Origin: Pseudomonadota bacterium
Lineage (GTDB): Bacteria; Myxococcota; UBA9042; PHBI01
Assembly (NCBI GenBank): GCA_005772945.1
Contig: SXIE01000057.1
Span: 1-10,523 of the forward strand
DNA length: 10,523 bases
Direction: 5' to 3'
The position numbers and the translations under genes were made by a program. The notes below the pieces were generated by a model, which saw only the letters and a list, made by a program, of their open reading frames with translations, was not told the DNA's origin and searched no databases. The first letter of the stretch is position 1, and the number at the start of each line of letters is the position of its first letter. This document shows, piece after piece, positions 1 to 5,879 of the stretch.

Positions 1-370
1 GCGCGGCGACTCCCGCCGCGAGAGGCGGGCCGACGACGAGCACGGGGCGCGCGCCGCGCTCGATCCCAGCCGCCTCGGCCGGCGCGAGCCCCGCCGGTGC
101 CATCAGCGCCACGCCGCGCCGGAGCCACACGCCAAAGAAGATCGCGGCGAGCTCGGGTCCGTCGGGTTGCTCGATCAGGACCCGGTCACCCGGTCCGATG
201 CCGTGTGCCGCGAGCTCGCCGGCCATCGCCCGCGCCCGCCGCCAGAGGTCCGCGCGTGTCCACGTGACCCGGGCCTCGCCCCGCTCGAGCGCGCACAACG
301 CGACCTCGCTCGGACCGGCGTCGACCTGCCGCACGAAGGCATCGACGATTGTCGAAGGACTCGAAGACAT
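1..370 (-). CDS. AMP-dependent acyl-CoA synthetase/ligase, N-terminal part (runs off the left edge)
   Basis: An open minus-strand frame begins at the ATG at 370-368 and continues past base 1, giving 123 codons with no stop. The protein starts MSSSPSTIVDAFVRQV. Residues 36-66 (TWTRADL...GIGPGDRVLI) match the conserved N-terminal stretch of ANL-superfamily adenylating enzymes (fatty-acyl/acyl-CoA ligases and NRPS A domains), and the following FFGVWLRRGVALMAPAG segment matches the usual 'G.lkaGav.vPl' region. These enzymes activate a carboxylic acid with ATP to an acyl-AMP and then pass it to CoA or a carrier thiol. The phosphate-binding loop and substrate pocket lie outside the window, so the substrate cannot be named. 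A GAGG Shine-Dalgarno (complement of 377-380) sits 6 nt before the ATG and supports this start. The gene is divergent from nnrS. Confidence 0.85.
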   Translation of the reverse strand, partial: MSSSPSTIVDAFVRQVDAGPSEVALCALERGEARVTWTRADLWRRARAMAGELAAHGIGPGDRVLIEQPDGPELAAIFFGVWLRRGVALMAPAGLAPAEAAGIERGARPVLVVGPPLAAGVAA

Positions 371-565
371 GGGTGGCCTCGCCCACCGATGTGCGCATGG
401 CGCAAACGCAAGCGATGTGATCTGAATCACGGTGGGTGCCTAATGTCATCGGCCGTGGCGCCGGACGCCTCTGTCCGCCGGGGGCAGCGCGTGCAGGGCT
501 GGCCTTTGTCGGCGGTTGCGCCTATGGATACCGGCCGTCGAATTGAGCAAGGCCAGGGTGAGCCC
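371..565. other. Divergent intergenic region between the acyl-CoA ligase and nnrS
   Basis: This 195-bp gap separates two divergent genes and must hold both promoters. It contains a perfect 5+5 CRP/FNR-type palindrome (417-430) and a second inverted repeat, TGCGC-atg-GCGCA, at 392-404. The nnrS frame is open back through this gap, with an in-frame ATG at 443, but the residues encoded by 443-565 do not look like an NnrS N-terminus. I see no convincing -10/-35 pair; TAATGT at 441-446 is the only AT-rich hexamer near the palindrome. Confidence 0.6.
416..431. promoter_or_regulatory. CRP/FNR-family operator-like palindrome
   Basis: The bases TGTGATCTGAATCACG contain GTGAT-CTGA-ATCAC (417-430), a perfect 5-bp inverted repeat with a 4-bp spacer. 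It is very close to the E. coli CRP consensus TGTGA-N6-TCACA and has the same geometry as the FNR/DNR/NnrR box TTGAT-N4-ATCAA. It lies 47 bp from the ligase start and 135 bp from the nnrS start. nnrS genes are known targets of CRP/FNR-family nitric-oxide regulators in other bacteria, which fits. The CRP-type half-site TGTGA rather than TTGAT leaves the exact regulator open. Confidence 0.6.
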
Positions 566-1762
566 ATGCGTATCGATCGCTACATCGCCCCGCCGAGCGC
601 GCCGCCGCGTGGCCCCTGGCGGCAGCCCCTTTGGGCGCTCGGCTTCCGTCCGTTCTTCCTCGTCGCGGCCCTGCTCGCGGCGTTGTGGCTTCCGCTCTGG
701 CTGCATGTCTTCTTCTCGCACGGCCGGATGGCGCTCGGCGTCGAGCCGCTCGCTTGGCACGCCCACGAGATGGCCTTCGGCTTCGCGGGCGCCGTGCTGG
801 CGGGGTTCCTCCTGACGGCCGTGCGCAACTGGACGAAGCTCTCGACGCCGGCCGGCGGATGGCTGGCGGCGCTCACGCTGCTGTGGTTCCTCGGGCGCGT
901 CGCGATGCTCGTCGGCGGGGCGCTGCCGACGCTCTTGGTGGCGTCGATCGACAGCGCATTCCTGCCGGCCGTCGCGCTGGCGGTCGGCCTTCCGATCGTC
1001 CGTTCGCGCAACCGCCGGAACTACGCGGTGCCGCTGCTCCTCTTGGCGTTGAGTGCCGTCAACGTGGCTTTTCATGCGGGTGAGAGCGGTCTCTCGCGCA
1101 GCGCGCTGATCGTCGCCATCGAGATCCTCGCCGTGTTCCTCGTCTTCGTCGGCGGCCGCGTCATCCCGTTCTTCACGCGCAACGCGCTGCCGGGCGTGCG
1201 CGTCACCTCGCGCGCGTGGCTCGACTGGACGGCGCTCGGGACGACGCTGGCCGTGCCGGTCGCCCAGCTGCTGGCGCTCGGGCTGGCGACCGATGTCCTC
1301 GCCCTCGCGGCGGCGGCGGCCAACCTCGCGCGCCTGGTCGGTTGGAATCCGGTCGCGACGCGCGGCAAGCCCATTCTATGGGTGCTCCACGTGGGCTATG
1401 CGTGGCTCGTGGTGGGCTTCGCGATGCTCGGGCTCGGGCGCTGGGTGCCGGCGCTGGGCGGCTCGGCGCCGCTTCACGCGCTGACGGTCGGGGCGCTCGG
1501 GACGCTCATCCTCGGGATGATCGCGCGCGTGGGCCTCGGCCATACGGGGCGACCGTTGGTCGTCGCGCGCGCCATCACGGTGGCGTTCGTGATGCTGACA
1601 GCGGCGGCGCTGGTGCGCGTCGTCCTACCGCTGGTATTACCGGAGCTGACCACCGTCGCGCTCATCACCTCGGGCAGCCTGTGGGCGCTCGCGTTCCTGA
1701 TCTATGTGATCGTGTATTGGCCCATCCTCTCGCGGCCGCGCGTCGACGGCGCGCCCGGGTGA
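566..1762 (+). CDS. nnrS: NnrS family heme/copper membrane protein (nitric oxide response)
   Basis: A 398-residue polytopic inner-membrane protein, the usual NnrS size. Family landmarks are all visible: LGFRPFFL (25-32) at the start of the first membrane segment, WHAHEMAFGF (64-73), AGFLLTAVRNWT (79-90), GGRVIPFFTRNA (196-207) and GLGHTGRPL near the end (H326). Roughly twelve hydrophobic segments can be traced. NnrS proteins bind heme and copper and protect cells against nitrosative stress, probably by limiting damage to iron-thiol sites; H65, H67 and H326 are plausible metal or heme ligands. The start at 566 is preferred because an AGGGTGAG purine run precedes it and the LGFRPFF motif then falls near residue 25, as is usual. 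The in-frame ATG at 443 would add 41 residues of non-family sequence. No denitrification gene is visible nearby, so the protein may serve NO defence rather than respiration. Confidence 0.93.
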   Translation: MRIDRYIAPPSAPPRGPWRQPLWALGFRPFFLVAALLAALWLPLWLHVFFSHGRMALGVEPLAWHAHEMAFGFAGAVLAGFLLTAVRNWTKLSTPAGGWLAALTLLWFLGRVAMLVGGALPTLLVASIDSAFLPAVALAVGLPIVRSRNRRNYAVPLLLLALSAVNVAFHAGESGLSRSALIVAIEILAVFLVFVGGRVIPFFTRNALPGVRVTSRAWLDWTALGTTLAVPVAQLLALGLATDVLALAAAAANLARLVGWNPVATRGKPILWVLHVGYAWLVVGFAMLGLGRWVPALGGSAPLHALTVGALGTLILGMIARVGLGHTGRPLVVARAITVAFVMLTAAALVRVVLPLVLPELTTVALITSGSLWALAFLIYVIVYWPILSRPRVDGAPG

Positions 1763-2494
1763 GGAGGGCGGCGAGGTGGCCGGCGCTTTCGCCGACCGCC
1801 TTCTACCGCCTCCTGCTGCCTCCTCGCCGAACGCGGTCGCCGTCTCCTCGGCCGGCACGACCTCGGACGCCCTCGCCGCCGAGCGCCGCCAATGGCCCCG
1901 GCGCATACGCCATTCGACCAGCGCCCCGACGACCGCGATCTCCACCAGGATCATGGCGATCATCGGCGCGACCGTCCGCCCGCGTCCCTGCAGATACTGC
2001 GTGAGCGCCAGCATGATGAAAGCGGGCACCGCACCGGCCGCGCGGCCCGTGAAGTAGTCGACGGCGACCTGGTGGACCTCCCCTTCGCCGCTGCCGAAGA
2101 GGCCAAAGAGCGGATCGCCGATCGCGATGAAGGCCATCTCGCCGAGGCCGAGCCAGAGCCCGAGATGAAGGCCCTGCCACGCCAAACGGCGCGCCGTGCG
2201 CTCGTCGCGGGCCCCGGTCGCCTGCGCGACCGAGATCTTGAGACCCGACAGAACGCCCATGCCGAAGCCGTGCACGGCATAGAGCATGACCGAGCCGAAG
2301 CCGACGCCGGCGACCGCGTTCTGCCCGAGCGGGCCGACCCAAAGCGCGTTCACGAAGTTCATGAGCGTGAACGAGAACATCGAGCCGATGATCGGCCAGG
2401 CGATGACGAGCAGCTCGCGGATCCCGATGCGAGCGGGCAGGACGAGACCTTCGGAACCGGCGGAACCAGAGACAACAGAAGGCGTGGACGCCAT
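1637..2494 (-). pseudogene. MATE family efflux transporter, half-size or internally deleted
   Basis: The frame opens at ATG 2494 and runs to a stop at 1637, overlapping the nnrS 3' end by 126 bp, so its last ~42 codons are probably not meaningful protein. Residues 22-180 are clearly MATE-type: IRELLVIAWPIIGSMFSF (TM1), the TM2 region ending in SGLKISVAQATGARD (83-97), a third segment (108-133) and YFTGRAAGAVPAFIMLALTQYLQGRGRT (147-174). MATE pumps export cationic drugs or metabolites with Na+ or H+ and normally have ~450 residues and 12 segments. Here one more hydrophobic stretch (177-195) is followed directly by an Arg-rich tail (RMRRGHWRRSAAR) that reads like the C-terminal end of a MATE protein. 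An in-frame loss of about seven segments would explain this. A GGAGG ribosome site 9 nt before the ATG supports the start at 2494. The MATE identity is firm; that it is a broken gene is inference. Confidence 0.7.
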
Positions 2495-2498
2495 GACG

Positions 2499-2516
2499 TG
2501 CCCCCTCCAAGGGGCA
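2499..2516 (-). promoter_or_regulatory. Hairpin that could mask the ribosome-binding site of the MATE gene
   Basis: On the minus-strand transcript, TGCCCC and GGGGCA form a perfect 6-bp stem with loop TTGGAG. The Shine-Dalgarno GGAGG straddles the loop and the 3' arm, and the stem ends 4 nt before the start codon at 2494. Such a hairpin would compete with ribosome binding. The stem is short, so its effect in the cell is uncertain. Confidence 0.4.
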
Positions 2517-2643
2517 GCGCGTAAAGTGAACAGCGGTAACATTCGGCCGGCCCTGGCGCGAGGACACCCGCGTTGGTGCTCGCTGCGCTCGGAACGGCAG
2601 CCGCGGACGCGCCACGAAAGGGCGCCCAGCGGGGCTCGGGGTT

Positions 2644-2658
2644 CGACGAAGTTCGTCG
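2644..2658. repeat. Perfect 7-bp inverted repeat with a one-base centre
   Basis: CGACGAA-g-TTCGTCG is symmetrical around g2651. It has the same design (7 bp either side of a single g) as the stem GCGCTCA-g-TGAGCGC at 2756-2770. As RNA it would form a 5-6 bp stem with a tiny loop. As DNA it could be a dimer-binding site. Confidence 0.6.
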
Positions 2659-2746
2659 CGGTCAGGCGCTTCAGGCGCCCTTCGCGAACAAACTCGAACG
2701 ATGGCTTCGTTCACGCCACAGCGTTGCTAGCGCCGCATGCGTGCGG

Positions 2747-2796
2747 GGGAGTCCTGCGCTCAGTGAGCGCGTCAGCCTCGCGGCTGAGGGACTCCC
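2747..2796. repeat. Compact three-way-junction (Y-shaped) inverted-repeat element
   Basis: Three perfect stems nest exactly. The outer stem is GGGAGTCC (2747-2754) with GGACTCCC (2789-2796). Inside it are GCGCTCA-g-TGAGCGC (2756-2770) and TCAGCC-tcgc-GGCTGA (2772-2787), with single unpaired bases at 2755, 2771 and 2788. An extra pair, CGATGGC (2699-2705) with GCCATCG (2797-2803), abuts the right side and could extend the fold. Only 3 of 50 bases are outside the three perfect repeat units. It could be a structured RNA, a palindromic repeat of the REP/BIME kind, or a DNA cruciform site; the sequence does not decide among these. Confidence 0.65.
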
Positions 2797-2969
2797 GCCA
2801 TCGAATCTTGCGCGCCGGTGCAACGGTCGCACGACGGAACGCGCATGACGTGAATCACGGTCGCGGTTGCGTGCTTGTCCATCGTGCATCTCCCGGTCGC
2901 GCTTCGCTCCCCTCGAGCAAGGCGTGGGCGGAGCCTCGCGATCCGCGATCATCCTGTCAAGCTCCGAGT

Positions 2970-2994
2970 CGAGCCGCGCCCGCGCGGTGGCTCG
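2970..2994. repeat. GC-rich hairpin
   Basis: CCGCGC (2974-2979) pairs with GCGCGG (2982-2987) around CC, and the flanking CGAG (2970-2973) pairs with CTCG (2991-2994) across a 3-base bulge, for 10 bp in all. No T-run follows on either strand, so it is not a simple intrinsic terminator. Confidence 0.45.
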
Positions 2995-3029
2995 CAGAGC
3001 CGTTCGCAGGCCTCTTGGCTCGACCCACG

Positions 3030-3132
3030 AAAAAAGAGGTCGAGGTCGTCGCCTGCTCCGTTTGAGGTTCGTGCGCCGCCTGGGGAAGGTGCGGCGTTGG
3101 AGCATGCGTTCGACCTCGACCTCGGGTCGAGG
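3030..3132 (-). terminator. Candidate intrinsic terminator with a competing antiterminator stem
   Basis: Read on the minus strand, GAGGTCGAGGTCG (complement of 3111-3123) pairs perfectly over 13 bp with CGACCTCGACCTC (complement of 3036-3048), and TTTTTT (complement of 3030-3035) follows at once. The 62-base interior has two further stems: TGCTCC (3054-3059) with GGAGCA (3099-3104), and CGCCGC (3074-3079) with GCGGCG (3091-3096). The same 5' arm can instead pair with the CCTCGACC just before it (complement of 3125-3132) over 8 bp with a 3-base loop. The two folds exclude each other, as in an attenuator. The pairing and T-run are seen directly; termination and switching are inferred. Confidence 0.5.
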
Positions 3133-3190
3133 GGGCACCGTCAAGTGCCGTCGATGCGGGGCTCTACGCCGCGTCGGGGGCCTTCTTCAC

Positions 3191-3213
3191 CCGAAATTGT
3201 GACCGAATTGTGA
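3191..3213 (+). promoter_or_regulatory. Tandem direct repeat upstream of the peptidase operon
   Basis: CCGAAATTGTGA (3191-3202) is followed at once by CCGAATTGTGA (3203-3213), placing the two TTGTGA cores 11 bp apart, about one helical turn. The pair ends 39 bp before the start codon at 3253. Two half-sites on one DNA face with an 11-bp period are typical of OmpR/PhoB-family response-regulator boxes, so an operator for the operon is plausible. No regulator gene is in the window. Confidence 0.45.
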
Positions 3214-3252
3214 GGTTGTCGCCGAGCGCAGTTCGACCTATCGTGCGCGGCC

Positions 3253-5592
3253 ATGTGGACCCCACGACCGCTTCGCTTCGCCGCACCGCTCGCCGGTGCG
3301 CTCGCCCTCGCCGCGTGTTGCGCCCTCCAGCCTCACCCCGGCGCCGAAGAACCTCCCACCCCCGCCGAGCCCGCCAAGGTGCCCGCCGATCCCAAGCCGC
3401 CGGAGCCTCCCGTGACCGCACTCCCCGCCGCCCCGCCGAGCGAGCGCACCGAGGTCGCCGACACGCTGCACGGTGTGCGCGTCGCCGATCCGTACCGCTG
3501 GCTCGAGCCCGGTGACGACCCGAAGACCCAAGCCTGGGTCGCCGCGCAGGACGCGTTCGCCCGCCAGTACCTCGATCCCGCGGCGGGCCGCGACTGGCTC
3601 GTCAAGCGCTTCACCGAGCTCTTCTATGTCGATGCCGTGTCGGCGCCCATCCACCGCGGCGACCGTTTCTTCTTCACGCGGCGCTTCAAGGACAAGGAAA
3701 AAGCCATCCTCTATGTGCGCGACGGGGCGGCCGGCGCCGAGCGCGTGCTGATCGATCCGCTGACCCTCTCGAAGGATGGAACGACCGCGCTGGGCGCCTG
3801 GTGGCCGTCACGCGATGGCCAGTACCTCGCCTACACGCGCCACGAGAACAACGCCGACGAGGCCACGCTCTACGTGCGCGACGTGACGACCGGCGCGGAT
3901 CTGCCGGATGTCCTCGAAGGCGCCAAATATGCGGGGTTGGCGTGGATGCCGCCGGCGCCCATCGGCAAACCGGCGACCAACGTCAAGCCGAAGCCGGCCG
4001 GTTTTTTCTACGTCTATTTGCCGTCGGGTCCGGAGATCCCGGTCGCCGATCGACCCGGCTACGCCGAGGTCCGCTGGCACACGCTCGGCGCGTCGCAGAA
4101 GGACGACGCACACATCTTCCCGCGCACCGGCAGCGCCCAGACCTTCATGGGTGTGAACGTCTCCGAGGATGGTCATTGGATGTTCCTCTCGATCCAGAAC
4201 GGCTGGAACTCGACCGATCTCTATGTGAAAGACCTTCGCAAAGCGCAGCGCACGAAGCCCGTCCGCGAGGCGGACCTGAAGGGGTTCGACGCGCGCCAGC
4301 GTGCCAAGAAGGAAGCCGAGGCACGCGGCTTCTCCGTCCTCGCGTTCGGCAAGGATGCGACGACCGGGGCCATCGCGCATGAGGATCGCTTCTTCCTTGT
4401 CACGAACGACGGCGCTCCGCGCTACCGCGTGTATCGCGTCGACGCGAAGAAGCTCGCTCCGAAGGATTGGACCGAGATCATCCCGGAGGGCCCCGATCCG
4501 ATCGAGGCGGTCGAGCTCGCGGGTGGCCAGCTCCTCGTCCAGAAGCTCGTGAATGCGGCCGCCAAGCTCGAGGTGCGCGACCTCGACGGCAAGCTCGTCC
4601 GCGACATCGCCCTGCCCAGCATCGGCAGCGTCACCGCGCTCGTCGGCGAGCCCACGGACGACGAGGCCTACTACGCCTTCACGTCGTTCACCCAGCCCAC
4701 CGAGACCTACAAGATGTCGGTCAAGACCGGCGCGAGCAGCGTCTGGGCGAAGATCGAGGTGCCGTTCGACGCGAGCAACGTCGTCGTCGAGCAGGTCTTC
4801 TATCCTTCCAAGGATGGCACCAAGATCTCGATGTTCATCGTGCACCAGAAGGGCATCGCGCTCGATGGCTCGCACCCGACGCTGCTCTACGGCTACGGCG
4901 GCTTCAACCAGAACATGACGCCGGCCTTCGCCAGCTCGGTCGCGGTGTGGGTTCAGCTCGGCGGCGTCTACGCGATGCCGAACCTGCGCGGCGGCGGCGA
5001 ATATGGGGAGGCCTGGCACCGCGCCGGCATGCTCGACAAGAAACAGAACGTCTTCGACGACTTCGCGGCGGCCGCCGAATACTTGGTACACCAAGGATAT
5101 ACCACGTCGGCCAAGCTCGCGATCCGCGGCGGCAGTAACGGCGGGCTCCTGGTCGGGGCCGCCATGACGCAGCGGCCCGACCTCTTCCGCGCCGTCATCT
5201 GCGCGGTCCCGCTGCTCGACATGGTGCGCTACCACCTCTTCGGCAGCGGGGCGACCTGGGTGCCGGAGTACGGCTCGGCGGCGGATCCGGCGCAGTTCGC
5301 GACGCTCCATGCGTACTCGCCCTACCACCAGGTGAGAGGCGGCACCCGCTACCCGGCGCTGCTCATGATGGGCTCCGACCACGACGACCGCGTGGATCCG
5401 ATGCACGCGCGCAAGTTCGTCGCCGAAGTGCAGCACGCCGTCCGCGGCGTGGCGGACCGGCGCGTGACGCTCTTCCGCCTCGAAAAGAACGCCGGCCACG
5501 GCGGCGCCGACATGGTCAAGAAGAACGTCGAGTCGTACGCCGACCAGTTCGCGTTCCTCATGCACGAGCTCGGCGTCGCCGCCCCCAAGTAG
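3253..5592 (+). CDS. Prolyl oligopeptidase family serine peptidase (S9A), lipoprotein
   Basis: This 779-residue protein begins with a lipoprotein signal peptide; the lipobox LAAC puts the acylated cysteine at residue 22. A Pro/Glu/Ala-rich linker follows to about residue 58. The N-terminal family start 'ADPYRWLE' then appears, followed by a seven-bladed beta-propeller region (about 110-490) and the alpha/beta-hydrolase domain. The triad is intact: Ser628 in GGSNGG, Asp711 in DHDDRV and His749 in NAGHGG. The substrate-side motif PNLRGGGEYGEAWH is also present. Family members cleave after proline in peptides under about 30 residues, the propeller excluding folded proteins. The lipid anchor places it on the periplasmic side of a membrane, where it could process peptides. 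At 779 residues it exceeds the usual ~700, mostly through the signal and linker. No clear Shine-Dalgarno precedes the ATG. It is the first gene of the operon. Confidence 0.95.
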   Translation: MWTPRPLRFAAPLAGALALAACCALQPHPGAEEPPTPAEPAKVPADPKPPEPPVTALPAAPPSERTEVADTLHGVRVADPYRWLEPGDDPKTQAWVAAQDAFARQYLDPAAGRDWLVKRFTELFYVDAVSAPIHRGDRFFFTRRFKDKEKAILYVRDGAAGAERVLIDPLTLSKDGTTALGAWWPSRDGQYLAYTRHENNADEATLYVRDVTTGADLPDVLEGAKYAGLAWMPPAPIGKPATNVKPKPAGFFYVYLPSGPEIPVADRPGYAEVRWHTLGASQKDDAHIFPRTGSAQTFMGVNVSEDGHWMFLSIQNGWNSTDLYVKDLRKAQRTKPVREADLKGFDARQRAKKEAEARGFSVLAFGKDATTGAIAHEDRFFLVTNDGAPRYRVYRVDAKKLAPKDWTEIIPEGPDPIEAVELAGGQLLVQKLVNAAAKLEVRDLDGKLVRDIALPSIGSVTALVGEPTDDEAYYAFTSFTQPTETYKMSVKTGASSVWAKIEVPFDASNVVVEQVFYPSKDGTKISMFIVHQKGIALDGSHPTLLYGYGGFNQNMTPAFASSVAVWVQLGGVYAMPNLRGGGEYGEAWHRAGMLDKKQNVFDDFAAAAEYLVHQGYTTSAKLAIRGGSNGGLLVGAAMTQRPDLFRAVICAVPLLDMVRYHLFGSGATWVPEYGSAADPAQFATLHAYSPYHQVRGGTRYPALLMMGSDHDDRVDPMHARKFVAEVQHAVRGVADRRVTLFRLEKNAGHGGADMVKKNVESYADQFAFLMHELGVAAPK

Positions 5593-5612
5593 GCTAACGC
5601 CAAAGGCTCCTC

Positions 5613-5879
5613 ATGGACTCTCCGCCCACGGCCAAGGACGATCCGGCCGAGCTCGAAGCGCGCCTCGCGAAGGCTGCGGGGCTTCTCGTCCACCTCCAGC
5701 ACCTCGTGACGGTGCTCGATCAGCTCGTGCCCAAGGCCTTCGAAGAGGGCTTCCGGCGCCGAAATCCCGAGCAGGAAGAGCCGTGGCTCGTCGACTGGCT
5801 CGGGTCCGAGACGCGTGCCGAGCTGCATCGGATCTTGCCGCGTGGACGGGCCGCACACCCGCCGCTGGAGGGCACGTGA
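5613..5879 (+). CDS. Small helical protein of unknown function
   Basis: An 88-residue protein that I do not recognise. It has no signal peptide or membrane segment. Residues 11-48 (from PAELEARLAK to EEGF) look like one long amphipathic helix with leucines at regular spacing, and a second helix (about 57-75, WLVDWLGSETRAELHRIL) precedes a Pro/Arg-rich tail. The gene starts 20 bp after the peptidase stop. Its TGA overlaps the GTG start of the next gene (GTGA), so the two are probably translationally coupled. A soluble partner of the neighbouring membrane protein is possible, but nothing in the sequence shows it. Confidence 0.7.
   Translation: MDSPPTAKDDPAELEARLAKAAGLLVHLQHLVTVLDQLVPKAFEEGFRRRNPEQEEPWLVDWLGSETRAELHRILPRGRAAHPPLEGT

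Larger units (their letters stand above)
2495..3252. other. 758-bp gene-free region rich in inverted repeats
   Basis: No reading frame here has recognisable protein content; the longer frames are Arg/Ser-rich and change character along their length. The region instead carries many perfect inverted repeats: CGACGAA-g-TTCGTCG (2644-2658), GGCGC-ttcag-GCGCC (2665-2679), GAACGA-tggct-TCGTTC (2696-2712), a three-way-junction element (2747-2796), a GC hairpin (2970-2994), a 13-bp pair (3036-3048 with 3111-3123) and GGCAC-cgtcaa-GTGCC (3134-3149). It separates the MATE gene from the peptidase operon, which point away from each other, so it must also contain both promoters. Confidence 0.6.

Noticed and set aside
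500..520. Possible sigma-54 promoter (TGGC...TTGC) before nnrS
   Set aside because: The two elements are 16 bp apart start to start, where the consensus needs 11, so the spacing is wrong.
167..565. In-frame upstream extension of nnrS
   Set aside because: It is antisense to the acyl-CoA ligase, is Arg/Pro-rich and lacks NnrS features; the start at 566 puts LGFRPFF at the expected place.
1781..1794. Hairpin CGGCG-cttt-CGCCG after nnrS
   Set aside because: The stem is only 5 bp and no T-run follows on either strand, so it does not qualify as a terminator.
2743..2800. tRNA-like cloverleaf
   Set aside because: The fold has three arms, not four, with no anticodon loop, TTC-type loop or CCA-side acceptor; it is not a tRNA.
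2849..2859. CGTGAATCACG as a second CRP/FNR box
   Set aside because: It is palindromic, but the half-site spacing differs from CRP/FNR boxes, so the similarity to 416-431 is probably coincidence.
2286..3065. Long plus-strand open frame
   Set aside because: Its first part is the antisense of the MATE gene and the rest is Arg/Ser-rich sequence without domains; an open frame of this kind is expected at high GC.
2671..3144. Minus-strand open frame of 157 codons across the structured region
   Set aside because: Arg-rich, no motif, and it runs straight through the inverted repeats; more likely chance than a gene.
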